A DNA stretch of 64,000 nucleotides, taken from the NCBI GenBank assembly GCA_024707255.1, contig JANQAC010000001.1, positions 1,736,001 through 1,800,000 on the forward strand, read 5' to 3'. The notes under the pieces were generated by a model. It saw only the letters and a list, made by a program, of their open reading frames with translations. It did no database searches and was not told the origin of the DNA. Below, one piece after another: positions 17,489 through 26,200 of the stretch (positions are counted from its first letter, which is position 1; each line of letters opens with the position of its first letter). Both the position numbers and the translations under genes were made by a program. This DNA is from Asticcacaulis sp. (GTDB lineage Bacteria > Pseudomonadota > Alphaproteobacteria > Caulobacterales > Caulobacteraceae).

Positions 17489-18381
17489 TCGGGCCGATCG
17501 TTGCAAAACTCGGAGTTTTGAAGGCCGGCAAGCTATTGCCACAGCAGGACCAGCGCGAGGTGGCCCTGCATTATGTTATCGGCGTCTTATGCTTCCTGGC
17601 CTGTATGGCGGCCATGGTGGTCATGGCGTCGGACCGCGCCGCCCATGGCTGGTCACGCGATATCCGCGCCGAGGTGACCGTGCAGGTGCGCCCGACCGGT
17701 CTGGAAAGCGGCTCCATCGCGGCCGCCAAGGCGGCGGAGGTGCTGGCCGGCGTCAAGGGGGTGGGGCAGGTGACGGCGCTGGAGCCGGAAAAGGCCAAGG
17801 CGCTGATCAAGCCCTGGCTGGGCGACGTCGTGCTCGATGACCTGCCGATCCCCAACCTGGTCGAGGTCACGCTTGATCAGCGCCACCCGGCCACGACCCA
17901 GGCCATGATGAATGCCCTGACCGATGCCAGTATCGATGCCAGCATTGATGATCATTCGACCTGGCTGAAGGATGTGGAGCAAAGCGCCCTGACCATCCGG
18001 CTGATTTCGCTGGGGATTTTCTTCATCATCTTTTCCGCTACCGGCGCCGTGGTCGGCTTCGCCACCCGCGCTGGCCTGACCGCCCGCGCCGATATTGTCG
18101 ATGTGCTGTCCCTGTGCGGGGCCAGCGATATCTTCATTGCCGAACGCTTCCAGTGGCGCTTCGCCCGCATGGCGTTCGAGTCCGGCCTGCTGGGGGCGGG
18201 CCTGGCCGGCGGCGTCATGGCGCTCATAAAAGCCACAGGTTCCTCACAAAGCTTCGCCATAGCCCTTCCCTTTTCATGGTCGGACCTGTTAATATTAATC
18301 CCGTGTCCGTTCTTGGTGGCGTTGATCGGCGCCCTGACGGCGCGTATGGTGACCTTGCGGCTGCTGGCGCAACATGACTGA
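17485..18381 (+). CDS. ftsX: Cell division protein FtsX
   Basis: The 298-residue FtsX-type permease has a membrane helix at about residues 30-50, a periplasmic domain (60-165: VTVQVRPTGLESGS ... LVEVTLDQRHPATTQ), then three C-terminal membrane helices beginning near LTIRLISLGIFFIIFS. It overlaps the ftsE stop (ATGA). FtsEX couples ATP hydrolysis to activation of cell-wall hydrolases. Confidence 0.92.
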   Translation: MIGPIVAKLGVLKAGKLLPQQDQREVALHYVIGVLCFLACMAAMVVMASDRAAHGWSRDIRAEVTVQVRPTGLESGSIAAAKAAEVLAGVKGVGQVTALEPEKAKALIKPWLGDVVLDDLPIPNLVEVTLDQRHPATTQAMMNALTDASIDASIDDHSTWLKDVEQSALTIRLISLGIFFIIFSATGAVVGFATRAGLTARADIVDVLSLCGASDIFIAERFQWRFARMAFESGLLGAGLAGGVMALIKATGSSQSFAIALPFSWSDLLILIPCPFLVALIGALTARMVTLRLLAQHD

Positions 18382-18416
18382 ACTGTATTGAGGGGGAGGC
18401 TGATATTATCAAACAT

Positions 18417-19079
18417 ATGCGCACCCTGATCGCCCTGTTCGTGGTCATCCTGTTATGGACGGCGGGCCTGTTCGCCTTTGCCGACCGCGTCATCGACTCG
18501 ACCCCCGCCACTGAGCCCGCCGAACCGGCGGACGCCATCGTCGTGCTGACCGGCGCGTCGGATTTGCGTCTCAAGGCCGGAATGCGCCTGCTGGAACGCC
18601 GCAAGGGCGCGCGCATGTTCATTTCGGGTGTCAATCCGGAGGTCAAGCGGCCTGAACTGATGGCCGTGACCGAGGGCTCGAAGCGGCTTTATGAATGCTG
18701 CGTCGATCTCGGCTACCAGGCGGAAAACACCGTCGGCAATGCCCATGAGATTGCCGACTGGGCACGCGGCCATGATTTCTATACCCTGATCGTCGTCACC
18801 TCGGACTATCACATGCCGCGCTCCCTGCTGGAGCTGAAGGCCGATATGCCGGGCGCCACCCTTATTCCCTATCCCGTTGCCACGCACGATCTCGATGCCC
18901 GCGGCTGGTGGAAATCCCGCAAAGGCCAGCGCATCATCGTGCTTGAATACTGTAAATACATGGCCATTCTTGGCCGCGATGCCATCCTCAGCATATCGCG
19001 CAAGTTCGGTGACAAGGGCGGTGCGCCGCAGCCAAAGGCCGGCACCGAAGATGCAATGGCCGCGAGTTCCGCTTCGTGA
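18417..19079 (+). CDS. YdcF/SanA-like DUF218 protein
   Basis: The 220-residue protein has one N-terminal membrane helix (residues 4-22) and a DUF218 domain: DAIVVLTGASDLRLKAGMRLLE near 39, RMFISGVNP near 66, AENTVGNAHEIADWA near 101 and VVTSDYHMPRSLLELK near 122. Homologues are implicated in envelope or peptidoglycan precursor metabolism, and here it lies between ftsX and plsC. Its TGA stop overlaps the GTG start of plsC (GTGA). Confidence 0.85.
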   Translation: MRTLIALFVVILLWTAGLFAFADRVIDSTPATEPAEPADAIVVLTGASDLRLKAGMRLLERRKGARMFISGVNPEVKRPELMAVTEGSKRLYECCVDLGYQAENTVGNAHEIADWARGHDFYTLIVVTSDYHMPRSLLELKADMPGATLIPYPVATHDLDARGWWKSRKGQRIIVLEYCKYMAILGRDAILSISRKFGDKGGAPQPKAGTEDAMAASSAS

Positions 19080-19804
19080 GTTTTCTGATTACGCGTATCC
19101 GTTCGCTGTTTTTCATGCTGTGGCTCTATGGAACCATGGCCTTTTTCGGCATTGTCTGTTCGCCTCTGCTGCTTTTCCCGATACCCGCCGCCATGGCGGT
19201 GATCCGCTGGTGGGCCGGGTCGGTGCTCTTCGGGGCGCGCTGGATTGTCGGGGTCAGGGTCGAATTCCGCGGCCTGGAGCACCGGCCGGATGGTCCGGCC
19301 CTGATCGCCGGCAAGCACCTGAGTATGCTTGATACCATTGCACCTTTCGTGGTGCTGAAGCGGCCGGCCTATGTGCTCAAGCACTCGCTGATCTATCTGC
19401 CGTTTCTGGGCTGGTACGCCCTGAGAACCAAGATGGTCGCCATCCGCCGCGAAGATGCTGCCAAGGCGCTGAAGGCCATGGTGACGGCCTGCCGGGCGCG
19501 CCTGAATGAGGGGCGCCAGATCCTGATTTTCCCGGAAGGTACGCGCTCGGATGTCGGTGATGATCCCGATTACAAGCCGGGCGTGGCGGCGCTTTATCGT
19601 GATCTCGAAGTGCCCTGCCACCTGCTGGCGACCAATAGCGGGCAGTTCTGGCCGGGCCACGGTATCGATCGCAAGCCGGGGACGGTGGTGTTCGAGTTCC
19701 TGCCGCCGCTGCCGGCCGGCCTGAAGCGCGGCGAACTGATGGCGCAGATGAAAGACAAGCTGGAAACGGCGTCGAACGCCCTGGTGGCGGAACATGCGTC
19801 CTGA
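19076..19804 (+). CDS. plsC: 1-acyl-sn-glycerol-3-phosphate acyltransferase
   Basis: The start is GTG, coupled to the upstream stop. The 242-residue protein has membrane helices near residues 10-48, acyltransferase block I as KHLSMLDT near residue 82 (HxxxxD kept; the usual preceding Asn is Lys) and block III FPEGTRS near 154. It transfers the second acyl chain to lysophosphatidate in phospholipid synthesis. The final 11 bases overlap the next gene. Confidence 0.92.
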   Translation: MSFLITRIRSLFFMLWLYGTMAFFGIVCSPLLLFPIPAAMAVIRWWAGSVLFGARWIVGVRVEFRGLEHRPDGPALIAGKHLSMLDTIAPFVVLKRPAYVLKHSLIYLPFLGWYALRTKMVAIRREDAAKALKAMVTACRARLNEGRQILIFPEGTRSDVGDDPDYKPGVAALYRDLEVPCHLLATNSGQFWPGHGIDRKPGTVVFEFLPPLPAGLKRGELMAQMKDKLETASNALVAEHAS

Positions 19805-20159
19805 GGATATCGTCGCCCGGCAGCTTAATGCCTATAATGCCAGGGATATCGATAGTTTCATGGCCTGCTGGGCGGATAATGCCGAGATATTCGCGCATCC
19901 GGATGTTCTGCTGGCCCGTGGCCATGATGATATCCGCGCCCGGCATGTGCTGCGGTTTCAGGAGCCCGACCTCTTTGCGCATCTGATCAGCCGGATTGTC
20001 ATGGGGAATCGCGTCGTCGATACCGAACTGGTGACGCGCAACTTCCCAGAAGGCGTCGGTCAGGTCGATGTCATCGGCATCTATGAGGTCGAGGCCGGGC
20101 TGATCGCCCGCGCCTGGTTCATGATGGGTGAGCCAAGGCTGGCCCCGGCTCACCCTTAA
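19794..20159 (+). CDS. SnoaL-like (NTF2-fold) protein
   Basis: The 121-residue protein has the NTF2-like opening VARQLNAYNARDIDSFMACWADNAEIF and a later strand pattern VDVIGIYEVEAGLIARAWFM. This is the size and layout of SnoaL-type small proteins, used as isomerases, hydrolases or binding domains. The start overlaps the end of plsC by 11 bases, so it is translated from the same mRNA. Substrate unknown. Confidence 0.78.
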   Translation: MRPEDIVARQLNAYNARDIDSFMACWADNAEIFAHPDVLLARGHDDIRARHVLRFQEPDLFAHLISRIVMGNRVVDTELVTRNFPEGVGQVDVIGIYEVEAGLIARAWFMMGEPRLAPAHP

Positions 20160-20162
20160 GCC

Positions 20163-20726
20163 TTACGACAGAACGACGACGACGACGCGGCGGTTGGCGG
20201 CGCGGCCTTCGCGGGTGTTGTTCGGGGCCACCGGCTGTTCCGAACCGTAGGAGATGGCCGACATGCGGTTGAGCGCCACACCCTGCTGGTTGAGGAAGCG
20301 GCGGACGCTGTCAGCGCGGGCCTGGCCGAGACGGTAGTTGATATCGTCCGTCCCCGTGGCGTCGGTATAGCCCTGGATTTCGAGATAGACGTTCTTGTTG
20401 TCGGTCTTGAGCTGCTCGGCGAGCTGGGTCAGCTTGGCCTTGGTCTCTTCGGACAGGACGGCCTTGTCGATGTCGAACTTCGCCGAATCGTCGCTCAGGA
20501 CGACGGAATAGACGAACTTGCCCTCGGCCAGCTTGCCGGCGGCGGTGGCGCGGTCGAGCGCGTCCTGGGTGGTCTTGTCGAGCTGCGACAGGTGCGCGTC
20601 GTTCTGGTCGATGCGGCCGTTCACGGTCGTGATTTTTTCATCGACGTATTTATGGCTGGCGCAACCGGAAACCGCGATCATAAGCGGCATTGCCGTCAGA
20701 AGCGCCATGGATTTGAAACGTATCAT
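20163..20726 (-). CDS. OmpA-family peptidoglycan-binding lipoprotein
   Basis: The 187-residue protein has a signal peptide with lipobox AVSGC at residue 22, a short coiled segment (ITTVNGRIDQNDAHLSQLDKTTQD) and a C-terminal OmpA domain. That domain includes VYLEIQGYTDATGTDDINYRLGQARADSV near 113 and the peptidoglycan-contact segment NRRVVVVV at the end. It likely anchors the outer membrane to peptidoglycan like Pal/YiaD-type proteins. It is convergent with the upstream plsC operon. Confidence 0.9.
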   Translation of the reverse strand: MIRFKSMALLTAMPLMIAVSGCASHKYVDEKITTVNGRIDQNDAHLSQLDKTTQDALDRATAAGKLAEGKFVYSVVLSDDSAKFDIDKAVLSEETKAKLTQLAEQLKTDNKNVYLEIQGYTDATGTDDINYRLGQARADSVRRFLNQQGVALNRMSAISYGSEQPVAPNNTREGRAANRRVVVVVLS

Positions 20727-20867
20727 AAAGAACCTATTGAATGAAAAGCGGGCCTCTGAGTTGGCCTGAAATTCTCTATAAGCGGGAAAAAAAGACGGAA
20801 AAAGGGCAAATTAATAAAGGATTAATAAGGGACTTCGGCATGGCCGGTAAGCCGCTGCCAGGCGCAC

Positions 20868-20904
20868 AAAAAGAAGGCGGAGCGGTCAGGGGAGCCGCTC
20901 CGCC
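20868..20904 (-). terminator. Terminator of the efflux operon
   Basis: Read on the minus strand, GGCGGAGCGG pairs with CCGCTCCGCC and is followed by a T-rich run (TTCTTTTT). It lies downstream of emrB. A second hairpin (GGCCGGT 20913-20919 with ACCGGCC 20935-20941) lies between it and the gene. Confidence 0.8.
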
Positions 20905-20965
20905 GTTTTCAAGGCCGGTTGGGGGGTATGGAATACCGGCCTCGAAAGGTGAAATTACCTGATAA

Positions 20966-22513
20966 TCAATGCGCGTTGGACATATCGACCGGTCCCTTTG
21001 GGCGCGGCACGGTCCAGACCAGGAGGGCGCAGATCAGGAACAGGACAGCGGCGCCCATAAAGACACCATTGGTCGAAATCATCAGGGCTTGCGCGCTCAC
21101 CAACCGGTCGGCCGTCGCAATGGCGGCTTCGCGTGACATGCCGCCCTGCATCAGCGAATCGATGAACGCCTGAATGCCCTTCAGGCTGTCAACAATGCCT
21201 TCATGGTTTTTCGTGGCGTTGTTTTCCCAGATGGTGGTGACGAACGAAGTGGCGACGGCGCCCGACATGGTGCGGATGAAGTTCTGCAGGCCGGCGGCAT
21301 TGGCGGTTTCTTCCGGCTTGACCGCGCTCATGGTGATTTGCAGCAGGGGCATGAAGAAGAAGGGCATACCGACGCCGCTGAGGAAGATCAGGAAGGCGAT
21401 CTGGCCGAAGCTCATTTCCATGGTGGAAAGGCCACGGATGAAGGTGATCAGGGCCAGCCAGCCGACCCCCAAGAAGATCAGGCGGCGCGGATCGACACGG
21501 ACGGCCAGTTGCGCGGCAATGGGAGCGGCGAAAATAGCCAGTATGCCGATCATACCGGTGGCGTTGCCGGCCCAGGAAGCCGTCCAGCCCAGGTTATTTT
21601 GCAGCCAAAGCGGCCCGATGACATTGATGGCGAAGAACGAGCCGATCATCAGCGCCATGCAGACCATGCCGATAGCGAAGTTGCGGTGGCGGAAGACGCG
21701 CAAATCGACGATCGGGTTGGCGTCGGTCAGTTCCCAGATCAGGAAGGAGATGAAACCGAGCGCGGCGATCAGGGCCAGGGTGATGATGAAGGGCGAAGCG
21801 AACCACTCGTTTTCCTTGCCAAGGTCGAGCATCAGTTGCAGCGCGCCGACCCACAGGATCAGCAGGCCGAGGCCGACCGTATCGACGCGGGCCTGCGTCG
21901 TCCTGGTTTCCTGGCTGAACAGCACACGCCAGACGAGGAAGCCGGCACCGATGGCGACGGGCACGTTGACGAGGAAGATCGACCCCCAGCCGAAATTGTC
22001 GCACAGGGTGCCGCCGAGCATCGGGCCGGCGACGGGCGCCACCAGGGTGGTGATGGCCCAGATGCCCATGGCGGCCGGTTGCAGCTTCTTGGGGAAGATG
22101 GTCAGCAGCAGGGTTTGCGACAGGGGCATTAGCGGACCGCCGCAGAAGCCCTGCAGGATGCGCGCCATGACCAGGATTTCCAGCGATGGCGAGATACCGC
22201 ACAGGAAGGAGGCGATGCCGAAGCCGATCAGGGATACGGAAAAGACGCGGACCGTGCCGAAGCGCGAGGCCAGCCAGCCGGTCAGCGGTACGGCGATCGC
22301 CTCGGCCACCGCATAGGAGGTGATGACCCAGGTGCCCTGCGAGGTCGAGACGCCGAGCGCGCCGGCGATATTGGGCACGGAGACATTGGCGATGGAAACG
22401 TCAAGAATGGCGACGAAATTGGCCATGGCCAGCAGGATGCCGCAGAGCCAGAGCGTGAGGCCGGTCAGCGGCACGGGTTCTTTGTAGGCGGGGTCGGCGG
22501 TGGTGGCGGACAT
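20966..22513 (-). CDS. EmrB/QacA-type (DHA2) MFS multidrug exporter
   Basis: The 515-residue transporter has about 14 membrane helices. It carries the DHA2 signatures LDVSIANVSVPNIAGALGVS near residue 38, the motif A region GWLASRFGTVRVF near 78 and GPMLGGTLCDNFGWGSIFLVNVP near 160. It exports hydrophobic compounds with an EmrA-type fusion protein and an outer-membrane channel, both encoded upstream on the same strand. A dispersed repeat of about 158 bp separates it from the fusion-protein gene, which could lower its expression relative to the first two genes. Confidence 0.92.
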   Translation of the reverse strand: MSATTADPAYKEPVPLTGLTLWLCGILLAMANFVAILDVSIANVSVPNIAGALGVSTSQGTWVITSYAVAEAIAVPLTGWLASRFGTVRVFSVSLIGFGIASFLCGISPSLEILVMARILQGFCGGPLMPLSQTLLLTIFPKKLQPAAMGIWAITTLVAPVAGPMLGGTLCDNFGWGSIFLVNVPVAIGAGFLVWRVLFSQETRTTQARVDTVGLGLLILWVGALQLMLDLGKENEWFASPFIITLALIAALGFISFLIWELTDANPIVDLRVFRHRNFAIGMVCMALMIGSFFAINVIGPLWLQNNLGWTASWAGNATGMIGILAIFAAPIAAQLAVRVDPRRLIFLGVGWLALITFIRGLSTMEMSFGQIAFLIFLSGVGMPFFFMPLLQITMSAVKPEETANAAGLQNFIRTMSGAVATSFVTTIWENNATKNHEGIVDSLKGIQAFIDSLMQGGMSREAAIATADRLVSAQALMISTNGVFMGAAVLFLICALLVWTVPRPKGPVDMSNAH

Positions 22514-22556
22514 GGTCGCAACTTTCCAAAATGGGATTTTGGCTCACATATTGAAA

Positions 22557-22714
22557 GCAAGAAGCCCCACCACCACGCGTCAAGGGAGGCGCGGTCCCCC
22601 TCCCCCGACGGGCGGGGAGGTACAGGTTAAGGGACTCCTTGTTCCTCCCCACTTGGTGGGGAGGAGGACCGCACGACACCGCGAAGCGGTTAGATGCGGT
22701 GGTGGGGTTTCTTA
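22557..22714. repeat. Dispersed palindromic element, copy 2
   Basis: The outer ends are GCAAGAAGCCCCACCACC and GGTGGTGGGGTTTCTTAC. The inner part has two CCTCCCC/GGGGAGG-type hairpins. The right arm (GGACCGCACGA ... GAAGCGGTTAGATGCGGTGG) corresponds in reverse complement to the left arm of copy 3. It sits inside the emrA-emrB intergenic region, within a single operon. Confidence 0.85.
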
Positions 22715-22720
22715 CTCAGT

Positions 22721-23827
22721 TTACTCGATAACGCTGATCTTGGCCTTCATGCTCATGCCGACGCGCAGCGGATGCTGCTTCAGTTCCGTCGGGTTGAGCG
22801 CGATCCGCACCGGCACGCGCTGGACCACCTTGATCCAGTTCCCGGTGGCGTTCTGGGCCGGGATGATGGCCATGGAGGAGCCGGTGCCGCCGGAAAGGCC
22901 GGCGACCTTGCCGTGATACTTGACGCTGCCGCCATAAACATCGGCGGTCAGTTCGACCGGCTGGCCGACCTTGACCTTCTTGAGCTGCACTTCCTTGAAA
23001 TTGGCGTTCACATAGGCGCTCTGGATCGGTACGATGCTCATCAGCGACTGTCCGACCTGGACGCGCTGGCCGACCTCGACCGTGTTGCGCGAGACGATGC
23101 CGTCGATCGGCGAGCGGATGACGGTACGGTCGAGATCAAGTTGGGCCTGTTCCACCTTGACGCGGGCGGCGACGACCTGCGGATTTTCATCCACGCCGAC
23201 TCCGGAAATGATGGCGGTGTTGGAAGCGCGCTGGCCGATGGCGGCCTGGGCCTGTGCCTTGGCGGTGGCGAGCGCCGCCTGGGCCTGGTCCATGGCCGTT
23301 TTGGCGTTCTGGACGTCCTCGCCGGAAACGGCGCCGCTGGCGGCCAGGGCCTTGCGGTCATTGTATGACTTCACGGCATTGTCGTAGGTCGCCTGGGCGT
23401 TATTGACCTGGGCAGCGCTGGCGTCGGCCTGGGCCTTCAGGGTGGCGTCGTTCTCGTAATAGGTGCCGATCTGGCGGGTGGCCTGGTCAAGCTGGGCCTG
23501 GGCCGCGGCGAGCGCCAGCTTCGCGTCGGTGTCATCGAGCACCACCAGCACATCGCCGGCCTTGACGGCCTTGGTCTCGTAAATATTGGCCTCTTTCACC
23601 GGCGCCGAAACCAGCGGAGTTATGGAGGCGGTGGAGGCGTCAACATAGGCGTTGTCGGTCTCGACCGACTTACCGCCTTCGATCAGGGTGTAGGCGCCGA
23701 AGCCGAGGGCGGCCACGGCGACCACGCCGCCGAAGATAAGGAAAAGCGGGCCGCGGGCCTTTGAATTGACAGGCCGGGCGGGAGCGGCGTTATCCAGGGT
23801 GGCCGAAGGGGAGGATTGATCGGGCAT
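22721..23827 (-). CDS. EmrA/HlyD-type membrane fusion protein
   Basis: The 368-residue protein has one membrane helix (residues 27-48), a split biotinyl-lipoyl domain (SVETDNAYVDASTASITPLVSAPVKE near 54 and VIRSPIDGIVSRNTVEVGQRV near 218), and an alpha-helical hairpin (about 108-210, Ala/Gln rich coiled coil). It links the MFS pump to the outer-membrane channel across the periplasm. It is placed between the NodT-type gene (20 bases upstream) and the emrB-type gene. Confidence 0.92.
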   Translation of the reverse strand: MPDQSSPSATLDNAAPARPVNSKARGPLFLIFGGVVAVAALGFGAYTLIEGGKSVETDNAYVDASTASITPLVSAPVKEANIYETKAVKAGDVLVVLDDTDAKLALAAAQAQLDQATRQIGTYYENDATLKAQADASAAQVNNAQATYDNAVKSYNDRKALAASGAVSGEDVQNAKTAMDQAQAALATAKAQAQAAIGQRASNTAIISGVGVDENPQVVAARVKVEQAQLDLDRTVIRSPIDGIVSRNTVEVGQRVQVGQSLMSIVPIQSAYVNANFKEVQLKKVKVGQPVELTADVYGGSVKYHGKVAGLSGGTGSSMAIIPAQNATGNWIKVVQRVPVRIALNPTELKQHPLRVGMSMKAKISVIE

Positions 23828-23847
23828 GATGCTAACTTCGTGTGTGC

Positions 23848-25314
23848 TTAATGCGATTGAAAGCCGCCACCGAGAGCGGCGATGAGGCTGATGCGGTTAT
23901 TATAGGCCTGGGCAGTCAGGTCGGACAGGTCGAGTTCGGCCGAGGTCAGCTTGACCTGCGCGTCGATCAGGTCGAGCTTGCTGGACAGGTTGCGCTGAAC
24001 GCGCAGATTGACCAGGTCATAGGCTTGCCGGGCGCTGTCCACGCGGGTTTTCGCTTCGGCGATCTGGTCGGCCGTCGATTTGGTGCTGATCGCCGCGTCG
24101 GAAACCTGACGCAGGGCGGTCACCAGCGCCTTGTTATAGTTGGCGACGGCCGAATTGTAATCGGCTTCGGCGCCGCGATACTGGGCGCGCAGGCGGCCTT
24201 CGGCAAACAGGGGCAGGCTGATGGCCGGGCCGATGCTGCCGATCGTGGAATCATGGCGGGTCAGGCCGTCCCAGTCGAGCGCCTGGAGGCCCCATTCGGC
24301 GCTGAACTTCACGTCGGGATAGAAATCGGCTTTGGTATATTTGATGTTCTGGCCTTGCGCTTCCACCATCAGGCGGGCGGCTTCGACATCGGGGCGACGG
24401 CCGAGCAGGTTCAGGCTGGCATCGGCGGGCAGGGACGCAAATTCGACCGGGGCGAGGGCGGGGCGCTGGATGGTCAGGCCGCGATCCGGACCGGCGCCGA
24501 CCAGGGCGGCGATCAGGTTGTTTTGCAGCTTGATGGCGGCTTCGGCGCCGGAAAGGCGGGCGGCCAGGCGAGCCTGTTCGTCGGCATTGTTCAGCACCGA
24601 GTCCTTCGGTTCCAGATTGTGAGCGGCACGGGCCTGCATCAGTTGCAGGCGGGCGTCACTGTTGGCCTTGACGGCGGCGAGGTCGTCGCGCTGCTGGTAA
24701 AGCCGGTCGAGTTCAACATAGGCGCGGGTCACGGCCACGGCAATATCCTGCCGGGCGGCGATGCTCTCCACCTCGGCGGCCTTGCCTTGCGCGAAGGCGC
24801 CCTTGCGAGCCGCCTTCGCCTTGCCCCACAGGCCCAGATCATAGTTGGCGCCGATGGTGGCGCGGGTCAGCGGGTGGTAACCCTTCGGCAGGAAATCGCG
24901 GAACGCAGCCGGATAGCCCATGTTGAGGCTCTGCTGGGTTTCGGTGATCGAGCCGTTGAGCGACAGGCTGGGTTTCAGAGCCTCGGTAATCTGTTCGCTG
25001 GAGGCCACAGCCTTTTGCAGGCGGGCGTCGGCGGTCTGGATATCGGGCGAATTGGCAAATGCCTCGTCGATCAGCGCATTGAGCTGGACATCATTGAAGC
25101 CCTTCCACCAGTCCTGTGCCGGCCATGCGCCCGATTCAGCCGGCAGGCTCTGCGTGGCGGCGAGGTCGGTGCGGGGGGCAATGGTTTGGGAATCCGGCAC
25201 GGACGCGCAGTTGGCCAGCAGTGCGGCGGCGACCGCAAGCGCGCTCAGGCTGGCCGCTTTCGTCAGGAAGGCGCGCGAGAAAACCGGCGCTTCAAATTTA
25301 TAGGGGGAGGGCAT
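23848..25314 (-). CDS. NodT-family outer-membrane efflux lipoprotein
   Basis: The start is placed at ATG 25314; a GTG at 25335 is an alternative. The 488-residue protein has a signal peptide with lipobox LLANC and two outer-membrane-efflux repeats, e.g. WWKGFNDVQLNALIDEAFANSPDIQ near residue 75 and NLLGRRPDVEAARLMVEAQGQNI near 290. It forms the trimeric TolC-like exit duct for the EmrAB-type pump and is the first gene of its operon. A palindromic TetR-type operator lies about 31 bases upstream. Confidence 0.92.
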   Translation of the reverse strand: MPSPYKFEAPVFSRAFLTKAASLSALAVAAALLANCASVPDSQTIAPRTDLAATQSLPAESGAWPAQDWWKGFNDVQLNALIDEAFANSPDIQTADARLQKAVASSEQITEALKPSLSLNGSITETQQSLNMGYPAAFRDFLPKGYHPLTRATIGANYDLGLWGKAKAARKGAFAQGKAAEVESIAARQDIAVAVTRAYVELDRLYQQRDDLAAVKANSDARLQLMQARAAHNLEPKDSVLNNADEQARLAARLSGAEAAIKLQNNLIAALVGAGPDRGLTIQRPALAPVEFASLPADASLNLLGRRPDVEAARLMVEAQGQNIKYTKADFYPDVKFSAEWGLQALDWDGLTRHDSTIGSIGPAISLPLFAEGRLRAQYRGAEADYNSAVANYNKALVTALRQVSDAAISTKSTADQIAEAKTRVDSARQAYDLVNLRVQRNLSSKLDLIDAQVKLTSAELDLSDLTAQAYNNRISLIAALGGGFQSH

Positions 25315-25345
25315 CTGGAGGAGGTCCTGAAACACAAAAAGGTGA

Positions 25346-25365
25346 ACCGTACTGTACAGTTCGGT
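25346..25365. promoter_or_regulatory. Operator 1 of the efflux regulator
   Basis: A near-perfect 20-bp palindrome (18 of 20 positions) with the core ACTGTACAGT at 25351-25360. It lies just upstream of the NodT-type gene, downstream of a possible minus-strand promoter (TTGACT at 25390-25395 read on the minus strand). Confidence 0.68.
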
Positions 25366-25400
25366 TTATTTGCGCTAAGATGCAAATCAAGTCAAGCTCT

Positions 25401-25412
25401 AACTGTACAGTA
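25401..25412. promoter_or_regulatory. Operator 2 of the efflux regulator
   Basis: A second copy of the 10-bp core ACTGTACAGT (25402-25411), centred 51 bp from operator 1 and touching the first possible ATG of the TetR gene. Two sites in a divergent promoter region suit repression of both the pump and its regulator. Confidence 0.65.
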
Positions 25413-26086
25413 TGGTACAAATTTTTATGGAAATGCCAACAAAAACCTTGAAGGGCGCCGCAACTTTCAAGGAAGCGCCTACTTTTAAAGACCAACGCCG
25501 CGAACGCATCATTCAGGTGGCGCGCAGCGTGTTTTACGAAGTCGGTTATGCCGGCGCCAGCATGTCGATGATATCGAGCCGCCTGGGTGGCTCGAAAGCG
25601 ACCCTCTATGCTTATTTCAACAGCAAGGAAGACCTGTTCGAGGCCATTATACGCGAACAGTGCGGCCAGATCGCCGACCTGTTCCTGGCCCATACCGGCA
25701 CGGACGACCTGCGCGCCACGCTCGCGGTCATGGGCCGTGAACTGCTGACGGCGATCATGTCGGATGAGGCGGTCCGCACCTTCCAGCTTATTGTCGAGGA
25801 AAGCCACCGCAATCCGCAACTGGCCGAGATGTTTCATAATGTCATCCAGAGCCAGGGCGGTTCCAACCTGGTCAATCTGTTGCAGGCGGCCCACGCGCGC
25901 GGACAGATCAATGCGCCCAATAGCCAGGAAGCGGCCATGGTGCTGAAAAGCCTGATCTTTGGCGACTGCCACTTCAAGCGCATCATGAACCTGGCGGCAC
26001 AGCCGACCGAGGCGCATTTGTCACGTCAGGTCGATCTCGCCGTCGATATCTTCATGGCCTATTACGGAGTGAAGCCCGCCGGGTAA
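25412..26086 (+). CDS. TetR/AcrR repressor of the divergent efflux operon
   Basis: Up to 224 residues. The HTH spans about residues 28-75 (RIIQVARSVFYEVGYAGASMSMI then SSRLGGSKATLYAYFNSKEDLF), followed by a TetR_C-type helical domain. The first ATG at 25412 overlaps operator 2, and the in-frame ATG codons at 25427 and 25433 are equally plausible starts; none has a good ribosome site. Its divergent position and the paired ACTGTACAGT sites make it the likely local regulator of the tripartite pump, derepressed by a pump substrate. Confidence 0.85.
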   Translation: MVQIFMEMPTKTLKGAATFKEAPTFKDQRRERIIQVARSVFYEVGYAGASMSMISSRLGGSKATLYAYFNSKEDLFEAIIREQCGQIADLFLAHTGTDDLRATLAVMGRELLTAIMSDEAVRTFQLIVEESHRNPQLAEMFHNVIQSQGGSNLVNLLQAAHARGQINAPNSQEAAMVLKSLIFGDCHFKRIMNLAAQPTEAHLSRQVDLAVDIFMAYYGVKPAG

Positions 26087-26200
26087 GTGTTTACGAAAGT
26101 GTAAACCTTTTTGGTTAACGTCCGTTAAGCAAAGGGTTTCACATGGCCAAAACAACAGACGAATCAACGCCTTTTTGATGTTCGCCCGAACGCGCAGGCA

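Noticed and set aside
23842..25488. 548-codon plus-strand frame opposite the NodT-type gene
   Set aside because: Antisense shadow of a clear outer-membrane efflux lipoprotein; it also runs through the operator region.
26087..26115. GTTTAC/GTAAAC hairpin after the efflux regulator as a terminator
   Set aside because: Only a 6-bp AT-rich stem with a mixed T-run; too weak to call.
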